A stretch of 53,351 bases of DNA from assembly GCF_020880415.1 (NCBI RefSeq), contig NZ_JAJIUJ010000020.1, positions 1 to 53,351 of the forward strand, given 5' to 3'. Shown here piece after piece: positions 27,836 to 37,900 of this stretch (positions are counted from its first letter, which is position 1; the number at the start of each line of letters is the position of its first letter). Below the pieces are notes generated by a model. That model saw nothing but the letters and a program-made list of their open reading frames with translations, was not told the DNA's origin and made no database searches. The position numbers were made by a program, and so were the translations under genes. Origin of the DNA: Xanthomonas euvesicatoria pv. euvesicatoria (GTDB lineage Bacteria; Pseudomonadota; Gammaproteobacteria; Xanthomonadales; Xanthomonadaceae).

Positions 27836-29518
27836 TCAGAAAGTGAAGCCGAAACGCGTGTAGATGCGGGCGTCGTCGCGTCCGTCGGAGGCGTCGCGCG
27901 CACCGGTCGGAAGCGCGGCGCTGATGCGCCACTCGAAATTGGCGTACTGCGGCAAGCGGAAGGTCAGGCCCACGCCGGCGGCATCGAAACTGGCCGGCGC
28001 CAGGCGGCCATTGGCGGCGAACACGCGGGCGTGGTCGGCGAAGACATCCAGCTCCAGCAGCTCGCGCCAGGGCCGGCCATTGAACGGCGATGCGGCATCG
28101 GCAAAACCGGGGGCATCGATGTGGTATTCGAGCGCGGTGTAATACCCGCGGTCGCCCAATGCATCGGAGACCGGATAGGCGCGCACGCTGTCGGGCCCAC
28201 CGACAGCGAACTGCTCCATCGGGGTCAGCGTGTCGTCGCTGTATTGGCCGTTGAACTTGAAGTACAGCCGCTGCGTGCGGGTGAGGTATTGCAGGCGCGT
28301 GTAGGCCAGCCGCGCGATGGTGAAATAGCTGTCGCGACCGGGGCTGATCTGGTCCACCGGCGCCGAGCGGTCGCGCAAGGATTGCCGCACGCTCCCCTGC
28401 AGCAGATCCACACCGCGCCAGCGCAGGTCGGTGCGCCGCAACGACAGACCCAGTTCGGCGACATCGAACTGCTGGTCGGACAACTGCATGCCCAGCGCGC
28501 TGAGCTTGGATTGCTCGCGCAGATAGCGCGCCGAGCCCTGCAGCTGCAGCGTTTCGGTGTTGATGAATTTCCAGTCGGCGCCGGTGTAGACGATGGAGGT
28601 CGGCCCCTTCAGGCCAAGCCGGGCGAACACGCCGTTGCGCACTTCCAGTTCGCTGCGGCTGGCGCCGATCACCGCGCTTAGGCCGGACACGCTGCCGATC
28701 GGCAGGCCATAGGACAGCGCGCCGATCTGGCTCTGCCGCGGCGCCAGCGAATAGGCGTAGTTGGCGGCGAACACATCGCCCAGGCCAAGCGGGCTATTCC
28801 AGGTGATGCCGGCCTGGGCGCGATAACGGCCGGTCAGCTCGGTGCCGTAGTTGTTGCCGCCCAGGGTGATCACGTACGGGCGGGCGGCCTCGCTGGCGAC
28901 CAGCACCACGTCGGTCTCGCCTTCCTTCTGGCCTGGCTGCAGCACCGACGACACCGACACGCCCGGCAGATCGCGCGCATACAACAGCGCGGTGTCCACG
29001 TCCTGCTTGCGTAGCGGGCGGCCCTGCAGCTGGCGCAGCGGCGCCGACAACGCATTGCCGCGGTAGCGTGCGGCGCCCTGCACGCTGATCTGGCCGATGC
29101 GCCCTTCCAGCACGCGGATTTCGATCAGTTGGTCGGGGCCCGGCGTCTGCGCCGGCAGATAGGCCGTGCTGACGATGAAGCCGGCCTGCCGGTAGGCGCG
29201 GGTGACCGCATCGGCGACTGCCTGCAATTGATCGAAGCGCAATGCCACCACCGGCTGGCCCTGGGCCAGCTCGGCGAAGGCAGCGTCGGCCACGGCCTGC
29301 ATGCGGGCCGGGTCGATGCCGGCTTCCGGGTAGTGGCCCACATCGCGCACGCGAAAGCCGCGCACCTGCACGGTGACCGCCTCGGTCCGGTCCCTCATGG
29401 CCGGCACCGCCGCTGCCGACTGCGCAGCAGCCGTGGCATCGGTCGGCGACTGCGCCCACCCAGGTGCGGCCAGCAGTAGGCACGCGGACACCGCCGCGGC
29501 CAGACACGTCATACGCAT
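27836..29518 (-). CDS. TpsB outer-membrane transporter (ShlB/FhaC/HecB family)
   Basis: A 560-residue outer-membrane protein. A signal peptide (CLAAAVSACLLLAAPGWA) precedes a POTRA-like region (VRGFRVRDVGHYP to IEIRVLEGRIGQISVQ, then GRPLRKQDVDTALLYARDLP). A 16-strand barrel follows, with the family motif VRAYP (GGPDSVRAYPVSDALGDRG) and a terminal phenylalanine (IYTRFGFTF). It exports the TpsA encoded 11 bases downstream. ATG 29518 is chosen because it supplies an Arg in the signal n-region and has GGGGA upstream. ATG 29512 overlaps the preceding gene's stop as ATGA, so translation is coupled to a T6SS-operon gene. Confidence 0.9.
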   Translation of the reverse strand: MRMTCLAAAVSACLLLAAPGWAQSPTDATAAAQSAAAVPAMRDRTEAVTVQVRGFRVRDVGHYPEAGIDPARMQAVADAAFAELAQGQPVVALRFDQLQAVADAVTRAYRQAGFIVSTAYLPAQTPGPDQLIEIRVLEGRIGQISVQGAARYRGNALSAPLRQLQGRPLRKQDVDTALLYARDLPGVSVSSVLQPGQKEGETDVVLVASEAARPYVITLGGNNYGTELTGRYRAQAGITWNSPLGLGDVFAANYAYSLAPRQSQIGALSYGLPIGSVSGLSAVIGASRSELEVRNGVFARLGLKGPTSIVYTGADWKFINTETLQLQGSARYLREQSKLSALGMQLSDQQFDVAELGLSLRRTDLRWRGVDLLQGSVRQSLRDRSAPVDQISPGRDSYFTIARLAYTRLQYLTRTQRLYFKFNGQYSDDTLTPMEQFAVGGPDSVRAYPVSDALGDRGYYTALEYHIDAPGFADAASPFNGRPWRELLELDVFADHARVFAANGRLAPASFDAAGVGLTFRLPQYANFEWRISAALPTGARDASDGRDDARIYTRFGFTF

Positions 29519-29970
29519 ACGTCCATTTCCCCTGAGACCATCCGGTGTTGCGCATGGCCGACGTGTCCCGCTGCACACGCAGGCGCCACGGCGGCGACTG
29601 CACGGCGATCGGCGTGTCTGACCTCGCCCCTTGCTGAACGTCGATCAAACCCCGACGTACATTTATGCAATGTTAGCAAGATTATTGCGATGAGCATCAC
29701 GATTATGAAGACCGCTGCCACCTGACTGCGCAGTTTGCGTGCGACCGGATGCGCCGACAGCGGGCCCGGCCGGGCATCAGGCGAACTCGGCAAGGCGTTG
29801 CGCAGGGTCACCCCCTGGGTCTGGCGGGCGGCGTCCAGTACGCGCCGACGGCGTGCGCGGTACTGCTCGCGGTCGAGTTGGCCCTGCTGATGCGCCAACG
29901 CCAGCGCCTGCAGCTGCGCATTGGCCGGGTGCGCAGCGGCAGCGGTGGGCGACGGCGGGGCGGCGCTCAC
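29509..29970 (-). CDS. Small single-TM protein with SHOCT-like N-terminal helix
   Basis: A 153-residue protein of unknown function starting at GTG 29970, whose GTGA overlaps the ppkA stop. A Pro/Ala-rich start leads into QLQALALAHQQGQLDREQYR, an SHOCT-like helix of the kind that mediates oligomerisation. One transmembrane segment follows (VAAVFIIVMLIAIILLTL), then a basic Arg-rich tail. The 3' end overlaps the tpsB start by about 10 bases. It therefore physically joins the T6SS kinase gene and the two-partner secretion genes in one coupled transcript. The tail beyond the TM has shadow-like composition, so the true C-terminus could be less meaningful than its length suggests. Confidence 0.7.
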   Translation of the reverse strand: MSAAPPSPTAAAAHPANAQLQALALAHQQGQLDREQYRARRRRVLDAARQTQGVTLRNALPSSPDARPGPLSAHPVARKLRSQVAAVFIIVMLIAIILLTLHKCTSGFDRRSARGEVRHADRRAVAAVAPACAAGHVGHAQHRMVSGEMDVCV

Positions 29971-32900
29971 GGCAGCTCCCGCAGCACGCGCAGGCCCACG
30001 TCCGGTTGCGCCGAGCCGTTGTCGGCACGGCTGGCCTGCACCGTGCAATCGGACCAGTAGCTGGAAAAACTTCCGCCGCGCGCCTGCACGCCTGTTCCGG
30101 TCGATACCCATTCCCAGACATTGCCGGTGAGATTGATCAGGCCCCAGGGATTGGCATCGCGCCCGCGTGCCGACACCGGTGCGCGCGCGGCATCGCCGGC
30201 ACTGGCGTTGGGCGGCACGCAATTGCTGTCTTCGGCCTGCCGCCAGTTGCTGGCCGCCTGCGCGGCATGCAGCCACTCGGCATCGCTGGGCAGGCGGTAC
30301 CGCCAGCCGCCGCTGCCGATGGTGAGCCAGCGCAGATAGGCGCGCGCCAGGGTCAGGCTGATATTGCGCACCGGCGCGCGCGCCAGCTCCGGGGTGGCGG
30401 CGGCCTGGGCGGTACAGCGGCCGGTGGCCTGGCAGAACAGGTTGAAATCGGCCACCGCCACTTCGCCGCGCGACAACGCGTACGGCTTGCCGCCGGCGAT
30501 GGCCGGGATCACCACCAGCATCGGCCCGCGGGTCTGCCCGAGTGTGTCGAAGCACGCCGCGGCACGCCCGGCCAGGCCGGCGCAGGGATCCGGGCCGGTG
30601 GGCACCGGCGGCAGGCTGTCGGCATCGTCCGCGTTGGCGGGCAATGCCGCAGCGGCGGGGTCGCGCGCAGTCGTTGGGGTGGCGGCGGGCTTGGCAGCGG
30701 ATTTGCCGCGCGCCGGTCTTGCGCCGGCGGCCGGCGCAGCTGTCTCGGTGGCGCCGCCCGGCGACACGCTGGCGTCGGCCGGCGCATCGGCGGCGGGCGC
30801 GCGTTGCAGACGGGCCGACAACGAGCCTTCCGGCAATTGGCCGGCCGCCTTCATCTGCGCCTCCAATTGCGCCAGCGCGGTGGCGTCGGTGCGATAGAGC
30901 GTTTGCAGGCGCCCGGCGAGTTGCTGGCGTTCGCCGGGCGCCAGCGTGCCCGCGGTCATCACTGCGGCGGCCACCGCATAACGGGTTTGCGCGCTGCGCA
31001 GTTCGTCGCGCTGGCCGAGCGTCTGCAGCCCTTGCCTCAGCAGGTCGGCCGCCTGGGCGTATCGCCCGTGTGCGAACGCATCGCCGGCGGTGTTGCGATA
31101 CACCTGCGAGAGCAGTTGCGGGCCTTCGCTGCGCAACAACGGATGGTCCGGTTGCAGGGTGCGGATGCGCGCCAGCGCATCGCGGGTCTTGCCCAGATCG
31201 TTGGCGGCGGCGGCGCGGCGCAGCGACTCGATCCGCGCGGCCAGTTCGGACTCGGCGCTTTCGCGCGCCAACGCTTGTTCGAGCTGGTGCTCCAGCGTCT
31301 GCAGGCGTGTGCGCTGGGCCAGCAGGCTGGCCGATTGCGGGGCCACGCCCAGGCCGACATCCACCAGCGCCTGCGCGCCAGCCAGCTGTGCGGGGTCGCT
31401 TTGTGCGGCAACCGCCGTGCTGATGGCCTCGGCCAGCGCGCTGCCCTGGCTGCTGCGCTCGGCCACCGGCAGTGCGGCCAGTGCGGCGTCGATACGCGCG
31501 CGCCAGGCCGGGTCGGTGCTGGGGTTGGCCAGATCGGCAGCCAGTGCCTTGCGCGCGCTGTCGGCATCGCGCGGCGCGGCGGCAACCGGCGTGCGTTTGG
31601 CTTGCTGCTCGGCCACGCCGACCTCGGCGCTGCGCAACTGCAAGCGCAACGAGTCCGGAAACGCTGCGCGCGCCTGTTCTACTTCGGTCCGCGCGGTGGT
31701 GAGTTGCCCGGCCGCCACCGCCTGCGCGATGGCCGCGTCCAGGCGTACTTCCAGTGCGGAATGGCGCAGCAGGCTGCTGCCCGGATCGATGCGGCGCACC
31801 TGGTCGAGCGTGGCCAGTGCGTTGTCGGGCTGGGTGCGGAACAACAGCCCGGCATCGAGCTGGCGATTGAGCGTGGTGTCGAGCGCGTTGAGGCGTTGGT
31901 TCTTTTCGCGCTCGATGGCCTGGCGACGCGCATCCAGCGCGGGCGAATACAGTCGCAGCCGGTCGCGCAAGGCGAACACCTGCAACGCGCCGCGGTAATC
32001 GTCGCGGCTGTTGGCCGGATTCCACAGCGCGTCCAGGCGGCGCAGCAGGAAATCTTCGATAAGGTCGCTGCGGTCCATCAGCACGCGCCGGCGGTCGTCT
32101 GCGCTCAGGCTGGACAGCGCCTGCATGACCTGGGTTTCGTCGCGGTACTGCTGCGGGTCCTGCGCACCGAAGCGTGCGATGACCTCATCCAGATGGCGCT
32201 GATGCAGATAACGCGATGCGCCCCACCCGCCCACGCCGACCAGCGCGAGCGCGGTGGCGCCATAGCCGATCAACGGCAGCGCGCGCTCGCGCAGCGGCAC
32301 CTGGCGCAGGCCGTCGAGCAGTTGGTCCACGCGCGTGAGCCGTTGCGCAGCCGGGAATGCCACGGCCGCGCACAACGTGGCGTACTGGCGACGGGTCAGG
32401 CCCGGCACCGGCGGCGGGCGGCGGCCTTCGCGCAGCGCCACTTCGGCACTGAGTTTGTCGAATGGGTGCTTGCCGGTCAGCAATTCGAAACACACGCAGC
32501 CCAGCGCGTACAGATCGTCGGCCGGAGTGGGCGCCTGTCCGCGGATCATTTCCAGGCTGGCATAGGCCGGCGTCAATGCACCCAGCGTGGCCGCATCGAA
32601 CACGGTCTGTTCACCGGCGACATCGGCCGCATGCTTGCCGGCGCGTGCGATGCCGAAATCGAACACCTTGGCCACGCCATCGCGGGTGACCATGACGTTG
32701 CCGGGCTTGAAATCCGAATGCACGATGCCGGCCGCGTGCGCGCGCATCAGGGCCCGGCCCATGCCCTCGATCAGCGGCCAGGCCTGCTTGAGCGGCATGC
32801 CATTGTAGGCCTGCTCGCGGATCAGCGTTTTCAGGTCGCAACCGTCGATGTATTCCATGGTCATGAAGACCAGGGTGCGATCCTTGTCGAAGTCGTACAC

Positions 32901-33662
32901 GCGCACGATGTTGTCGTGGGCCAGCTTCTGCGAGCGGCGCGCTTCGCGCTGCAGGGCGACCAGTGCGTCGGGATGGCGGCGGAACTCGTCGCTGAGCACT
33001 TTGACCGCCAGCCACGGGTCGCGGTCGCGTGCTTCCACCTTGCGTTCGTCGCGGGCCAGATACACCACCCCCATGCCGCCGCGGCCAAGTTCGCGTTCGA
33101 GCTGGAAGCGGCCCTTGAGCAGGCTGCCGACACCGGCATGATCGCCACCGGCGGCTTCGGCCAGGTGCTGCCAGCTGGACAGGCTGGCGGTACCGGCCGT
33201 GCCGGTGCCGGTGCCGGTCTGCGTGCCGAGGTGGGTGGGCGTGCCCAGCCCCAGGCTGGTGAGGCTGGGCGCATCGCCGGGCAGGGGCTGCGCCGGTTGC
33301 ACGCGGGTGATGTCGTCTTCGACCATGCGCGCCGGGCCGGGTCGTGGCATCACCACGGTGGCATCGTCGTCGACCATCGTTGGCGTGGGTGTTGGCTGCT
33401 GCGTTGGCGTTGGCGACGGGGCAGGCGCAGGCGCAATCGCACGATCGCGCAACGCATCCAGCCGGCTCACCAGCGTGGTCACGGTGGCATCGTCGAGCAG
33501 GTGCTGGCGTTGCAGCGTCCACAGCGTTTCCACCCCGGCACGGTATTCGGCCTCCGGTACCGCGGCGCGCTTGCCCAGCGCGGCCAGGACGGCATTGAGG
33601 TCGAGCGCGCCGCGGCGCATGGCGGTGACCAGTTCGGTCACGGTGGCGGTGTCTTCGTGCAT
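29967..33662 (-). CDS. ppkA: T6SS-associated Ser/Thr kinase with sulfatase-modifying-factor domain (PpkA-like)
   Basis: A 1,231-residue protein. The N-terminal segment ends in a Pro/Thr-rich linker (residues 76-180). The kinase domain (about 185-440) has the loop GRGGMGVVYLA, Lys221 (AVKVL), catalytic Asp317 in HSDFKPGN and Asp335 in DFGIARAG. Serine replaces the usual Arg before the catalytic Asp, a non-RD kinase. One TM follows (LIGYGATALALVGVGGW), then a long periplasmic helical region and a C-terminal FGE-sulfatase-like domain (YRLPSDAEWLHAA, NLTGNVWEWVSTG, GLRVLRELP). PpkA proteins phosphorylate the FHA protein to trigger T6SS assembly. ATG 33662 is four bases after pppA's stop. Confidence 0.9.
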   Translation of the reverse strand: MHEDTATVTELVTAMRRGALDLNAVLAALGKRAAVPEAEYRAGVETLWTLQRQHLLDDATVTTLVSRLDALRDRAIAPAPAPSPTPTQQPTPTPTMVDDDATVVMPRPGPARMVEDDITRVQPAQPLPGDAPSLTSLGLGTPTHLGTQTGTGTGTAGTASLSSWQHLAEAAGGDHAGVGSLLKGRFQLERELGRGGMGVVYLARDERKVEARDRDPWLAVKVLSDEFRRHPDALVALQREARRSQKLAHDNIVRVYDFDKDRTLVFMTMEYIDGCDLKTLIREQAYNGMPLKQAWPLIEGMGRALMRAHAAGIVHSDFKPGNVMVTRDGVAKVFDFGIARAGKHAADVAGEQTVFDAATLGALTPAYASLEMIRGQAPTPADDLYALGCVCFELLTGKHPFDKLSAEVALREGRRPPPVPGLTRRQYATLCAAVAFPAAQRLTRVDQLLDGLRQVPLRERALPLIGYGATALALVGVGGWGASRYLHQRHLDEVIARFGAQDPQQYRDETQVMQALSSLSADDRRRVLMDRSDLIEDFLLRRLDALWNPANSRDDYRGALQVFALRDRLRLYSPALDARRQAIEREKNQRLNALDTTLNRQLDAGLLFRTQPDNALATLDQVRRIDPGSSLLRHSALEVRLDAAIAQAVAAGQLTTARTEVEQARAAFPDSLRLQLRSAEVGVAEQQAKRTPVAAAPRDADSARKALAADLANPSTDPAWRARIDAALAALPVAERSSQGSALAEAISTAVAAQSDPAQLAGAQALVDVGLGVAPQSASLLAQRTRLQTLEHQLEQALARESAESELAARIESLRRAAAANDLGKTRDALARIRTLQPDHPLLRSEGPQLLSQVYRNTAGDAFAHGRYAQAADLLRQGLQTLGQRDELRSAQTRYAVAAAVMTAGTLAPGERQQLAGRLQTLYRTDATALAQLEAQMKAAGQLPEGSLSARLQRAPAADAPADASVSPGGATETAAPAAGARPARGKSAAKPAATPTTARDPAAAALPANADDADSLPPVPTGPDPCAGLAGRAAACFDTLGQTRGPMLVVIPAIAGGKPYALSRGEVAVADFNLFCQATGRCTAQAAATPELARAPVRNISLTLARAYLRWLTIGSGGWRYRLPSDAEWLHAAQAASNWRQAEDSNCVPPNASAGDAARAPVSARGRDANPWGLINLTGNVWEWVSTGTGVQARGGSFSSYWSDCTVQASRADNGSAQPDVGLRVLRELP

Positions 33663-33666
33663 GCAC

Positions 33667-34383
33667 TTACTCCTGCAGGCGGACGACGACGGCGGTGACG
33701 TTGTCGCGTGCCGCCCTCCCCATCGCCAATTCGAACAGACGCGCCAGCAGCGCGCGTGGATCGCCGAAGCGATGGCATTCGGCATCCAGCTCCGGGTCCG
33801 GGATTTCCTTGTTGATGCCGTCGCTGCACAGCAGAAACTGCGTGCCCGGCAGGCTCGGCGTCAGCACCCAATCGACGAACAGCGGCTCTTGCGCACCCAC
33901 CGCGCGCGTGAGCACGCCGGCCGCCGCGGCGCTGGCGTGTGCGCTGCCGAACTGGGTGACATCGTCGCGCACGCCGTGCACGTGGTCGCGGGTGAGCTGG
34001 CGCAGCGGGCCGCCATGCTGCGCGTAGATGCGGCTGTCGCCGACCCAGCCGCACAGCATGAAATCCGGGTCGTGCACCAGCACCACCACGGTGGTGGCGA
34101 TCATGTCCACGCGGCGCTCGCGCGCAACCTGCAGCAGCTCGCGATTGATCTGCGCCAGGGTGTCGTCGATGGCATCCAGGAAATCGCACAGGTCGGCCGG
34201 GCGCACCAATGCGCTCAGCCGCTGCACCAGCAGCTGGCTGGCGTAATCGCCGGCGCTGTGGCCACCCAGGCCATCGGCCACCACCCAGAGGCCGGCGTCT
34301 TCGCGCAGCAGCAAGGCATCTTCGTTGAGCCGGCGCACCTTGCCGGTTTCGGTGTGCCCAGCCGATTGGTAGGGCGCGCTCAT
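33667..34383 (-). CDS. pppA: PP2C-type protein phosphatase (PppA), T6SS regulator
   Basis: A 238-residue PP2C phosphatase. Metal-binding motifs are visible: NEDALL (Glu21/Asp22), VVADGLGGHSAGD (Asp38), CGWVGDSRIYA, LLCSDGINKEI and ARDNVTAVVV. It should dephosphorylate the PpkA target and reset T6SS assembly in the cytoplasm. ATG 34383 overlaps the tagF stop (ATGA), and ppkA follows four bases later, giving a coupled kinase-phosphatase pair. The length is typical for bacterial PppA/Stp. Confidence 0.93.
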   Translation of the reverse strand: MSAPYQSAGHTETGKVRRLNEDALLLREDAGLWVVADGLGGHSAGDYASQLLVQRLSALVRPADLCDFLDAIDDTLAQINRELLQVARERRVDMIATTVVVLVHDPDFMLCGWVGDSRIYAQHGGPLRQLTRDHVHGVRDDVTQFGSAHASAAAAGVLTRAVGAQEPLFVDWVLTPSLPGTQFLLCSDGINKEIPDPELDAECHRFGDPRALLARLFELAMGRAARDNVTAVVVRLQE

Positions 34384-34955
34384 CGGGTCACCTCGGTGAT
34401 GTCCTGCTCGGCCAGCAACCACTCCAGATACATCTGGGCGGTGGGCAGCCCGTCGATCGATTGCGCGGCCGCGCCCAACCGCCACCACAGCGATTGGCCG
34501 GGCGCCGGTACATGCGTGCTGGAAGGCGCGGCCGGCACGCCGAGCGCGCGCAGCGCGGCATCGAATCCGGCCGCATCGGTGCGTGCGCGCAAGCTGCGGC
34601 CCAGGCACGCAGCCACCGCGCCGAACCATGCCGCCGACGGCAGGCACAGGTGCGGCAACGGCATTGCCACGGTCAGCGGAAAACAGCGCCCCAGGCGGTC
34701 TTCGCCCGGGCCGAGCAGGCCGGCCCAGGCCTGCGCGCCGCACACGCCCGGCCCCAACGCAAACGCGCGCAGGCCGCTGTTGCGATACGCGCCAGGCCAG
34801 TGCTGCCCGAGTTGCTGGCGCGCCGTGTCCAGGCAGTTGGCGAACTGCAGGTCCCACGGCTGCACGAAGCTGGCCGGCAGGCGCCGCTGCACGAAGTCGC
34901 CCACGCCGGGCAACTTGCCGTGGAAACCGAGTGGTTCGTGCGCCGGCATGCTCAT
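34380..34955 (-). CDS. tagF: T6SS-associated protein TagF
   Basis: A 191-residue protein of the TagF (COG3913) family, opening with GFHGKLPGVGDFVQRRLP, the family's characteristic GKLPxxGDF block, and continuing with LGPGEDRLGRCFPLTVAMPL. TagF is a post-translational negative regulator of T6SS; in some species it is fused to PppA, and here the two are separate but ATGA-coupled. ATG 34955 overlaps the tssM stop. It is cytosolic, with no signal or membrane segment. The family assignment is firm from the N-terminal motif and gene order. Confidence 0.92.
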   Translation of the reverse strand: MSMPAHEPLGFHGKLPGVGDFVQRRLPASFVQPWDLQFANCLDTARQQLGQHWPGAYRNSGLRAFALGPGVCGAQAWAGLLGPGEDRLGRCFPLTVAMPLPHLCLPSAAWFGAVAACLGRSLRARTDAAGFDAALRALGVPAAPSSTHVPAPGQSLWWRLGAAAQSIDGLPTAQMYLEWLLAEQDITEVTR

Positions 34956-37900
34956 CGGCCGCACGCGAAGTGCTGGACGTCGCTGTCCAGAAACGGGTGG
35001 CGCAGGTTGCCGGCACGCAGCGGCACCTGCACGTCGTGGCCGCCAAGCGCGAAGCGGGCGACAAAGCGCAGGTCCGACGGGTTTTCCAGGTGCCCGGCCT
35101 GCAGCGCGCGGAACAGCGCCCAATCGCCCTGGTAGTCCAGCGTACCCAGCGCCACGCCATCGGCGCCGAAGGCGGCGATGGACACATGCCCCGGCACCGG
35201 GCCGGGCCAGATCATCGGCATGCTTTGCGCAGCGCCGGGCTGGTAGTCGTAGCGCTGGCCTTCGATATCCAGCGTCAGCCGGGTCACGCCTTCGCCCAAC
35301 GTGGGCGCCAGCACGGTAAAGCCGATCTGCGGCGTGGGCCCGCCGCGAAAATATTTCTGCCGGATCCGCTGCGCCAGTTGCAGTTGCACCGGCAGACCGG
35401 GCGCGCCGGTGACCGCGTCCGGGCCATCCTTCCAGCGCCATTGCGGGGACTGGGTGTCCAGCAGCGGTTTGACGGTGCCGGTATACAGCGCATCCAGACG
35501 GCCGCCGCTACCGAACAACTCGCCGAAATTCTGCAGCGGGATCTCCACCTGCGCCTGCGGATCGAACGGGTAGCGGCCGCGCACGAAATCCGTGCACACC
35601 TCGCCCACCGATTGCCTGACCTGCGCATCCAGCGCGGCGCGTGCGCCCTGGGTCATCAAGGTGGCGCTGCTGCCGGCCAGGCTCTGCAGCCAGTCGGTCA
35701 CCGGCGGCGGCAGTTGCGCCATTTCCTGCCGGGCCAATGCCAGTTGCGCGTTGGCCGCCGCGGCATCGCCGCCGCCCTGGGAAATCACCAGCAATTGCCT
35801 GCCGAGCTGATCGAGCACGCTCAGCAGATGGTCCAGCGGCGTGCTGCCCGGGGCGCCGGCGGCCAAGGCGTTGAGTGCCAGAAAATGCTCGCTGATCGCC
35901 GCACCCGGTGCCGGCGCTGCAGCTGCGCCACCCTCGGCGGGCGTGGCCAGCGCGGCGCTCATCGCCGCCCCGCCGGGGAGTTTGGCCGCGGCGGCAGTCG
36001 CCTTGGTGCCTGCCGAGTTGGCGGCAGCTGCCAGCGCGCGCTGCGCGGGGTCTACCGGTGGTGCGCGGTCCATTGCCTGGGTGTGCTCGCCGACCACGCC
36101 CAGCAGCAGCCGCAGTGGCGAACTGGGCCCGGCCAGCTTGGCGGCAGTGGCGCTGGCACCGGCCAGATCGGCCGACGGGCGCAGTTGCAGATCGGCCAGC
36201 AACGCATCCCAGTAACGGATGTAATCGGCCGTGTAGCGCTGTCCCACTTCGCGCACCAGCGTGGCCTTGGCGGACGCGTCCAGCGCCGCACCGCCGAAGA
36301 CCCAATCGTCGCGGCCGAAGCGTTCCACCGCCTGGCCGATGCCATCGCGTTGCAACGCGGCGAATACCGGCTGGGTGTAGAGCGCCGGCACCGGGGTGGA
36401 CAACGCCGTGCCACTGCGGCGCACGAAGGTGTCGGCCAGCAGGCCCAGCGCTTTATCCAGCCGCAACGGCGTGCCGTCCGGCGGGGTCAGCAACAGGTTG
36501 CCGTAGATCAGTGTCGATAGGTTGGCCGCGCGCAGGCTGGCGCGCGCCTGGGCGATGCGCTGGTTGTCCAGCGACAGCGCGCGCGCGCGCGTGGGCGACT
36601 CCAGCACGGCCTGCAGATGCGCACCCAGCGCCTGCTGCAATGCCGGCTCGCGCGGGAACAATTTTACCGCTTCGATGGCGGCCAGTGCGCTGAGTTGCGC
36701 CGGGTCCAGATGCTGCGGCTGGCCCAGCATCAGATAGCCCTTGAGCGTGTAGTACAGCGCCTGCGGTGCCTGTGCGTTATCGACCAGACCGGTGCGCAGG
36801 CGCACCGCCAAGGCCGGCAACAAGGTGGCGTTGAGCTGACGCAGGTAGCCGGCCTGCACTTGCTCGCCCACCGCCTGGCCCTGGAACAACCCCATGCGCA
36901 ACGACCACGGCGCGCCGGCGTGATACTGCTGCGCCACCTTCACCACCGCCTGCGTCGCATCGGCTTGCTGCAGGGTGCGCGCGACGTACTCGGGCATGCC
37001 GGTGGCGGCATTGGGATCGGGCACTGCCGGCCGCGCGTCCAGCGCAGCGCGTACCTGATGCAGGTACGCACGGTTGCCCACGTAGCTGAGCCCCAACCCG
37101 GCCAGCACTGCGCCGGTCAGCAGCGCCACACCCGCGTACGCGGCGGCCTGCAACCACGCCCTGCGGCGCTGCCGGGTGGGCGGGGTATTGGCCAGGCCGG
37201 ATTCGCGCAGCACCACCTCGCGCAGCAGCCGCTCGACGAAAAAGGTGCGCCGTTGCGCGCCCGGCGCCTGCACGCGCGCTTCTTCCAGGCCGAAGGTGCG
37301 CGCCACCGCGCCCATCATGCGGTCGATCGGCGTGCCGTCCTGCGTGCCGGAGGTGAAGTACACCCCGCGCAGCAACGGTGCCGGGCCATACGCATTGCCG
37401 GCGAAGGTGCCTTCGACGAATTGCCGCGCACGCTCGCCGAGTGCGGCAACCTGTTGCGGAAACGACAGGATTGCCGCACGCCGCAGACGGTCGCGTTCCA
37501 GGTGCAGGCGTTCGAACAGGCGCGCGCTCAGCTGCTGCTGCAGCACGCCGAACTCGTCGGCGAACCTGCGCGCCGCCTGCCCGTCCAGGGTCTGCGCCAG
37601 CGCAAACGTCATGCCCCACACCTGGTTGCGCTGCGCCGGCGTCAGATCGTCGAAGAACTCGCCAAAGCCGCCGATCAGATCGCACTTGGTGAAGATCAGA
37701 TACACCGGCACGCTGGCCTGCAACTGCTCGGCCAGTTCGTCCAGGCGGCGGCGGATCGCCTGCATGTGGGTGTCGCGCTCGGCATCGTCGAGCAGCAACA
37801 GGTCCGACATGCTCATCGTCACCAACACGCCGTTGAGCGGGCGGCGCGGGCGATAGCGTCGCAACAGGCGCAGGAAATCGCGCCACGCGCCGGCATCCAC

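Noticed and set aside
29739..33698. A 1,319-codon plus-strand ORF antisense to ppkA
   Set aside because: It is the mirror of the kinase gene's codon bias. The opposite frame carries kinase and FGE-sulfatase motifs, while this one shows none.
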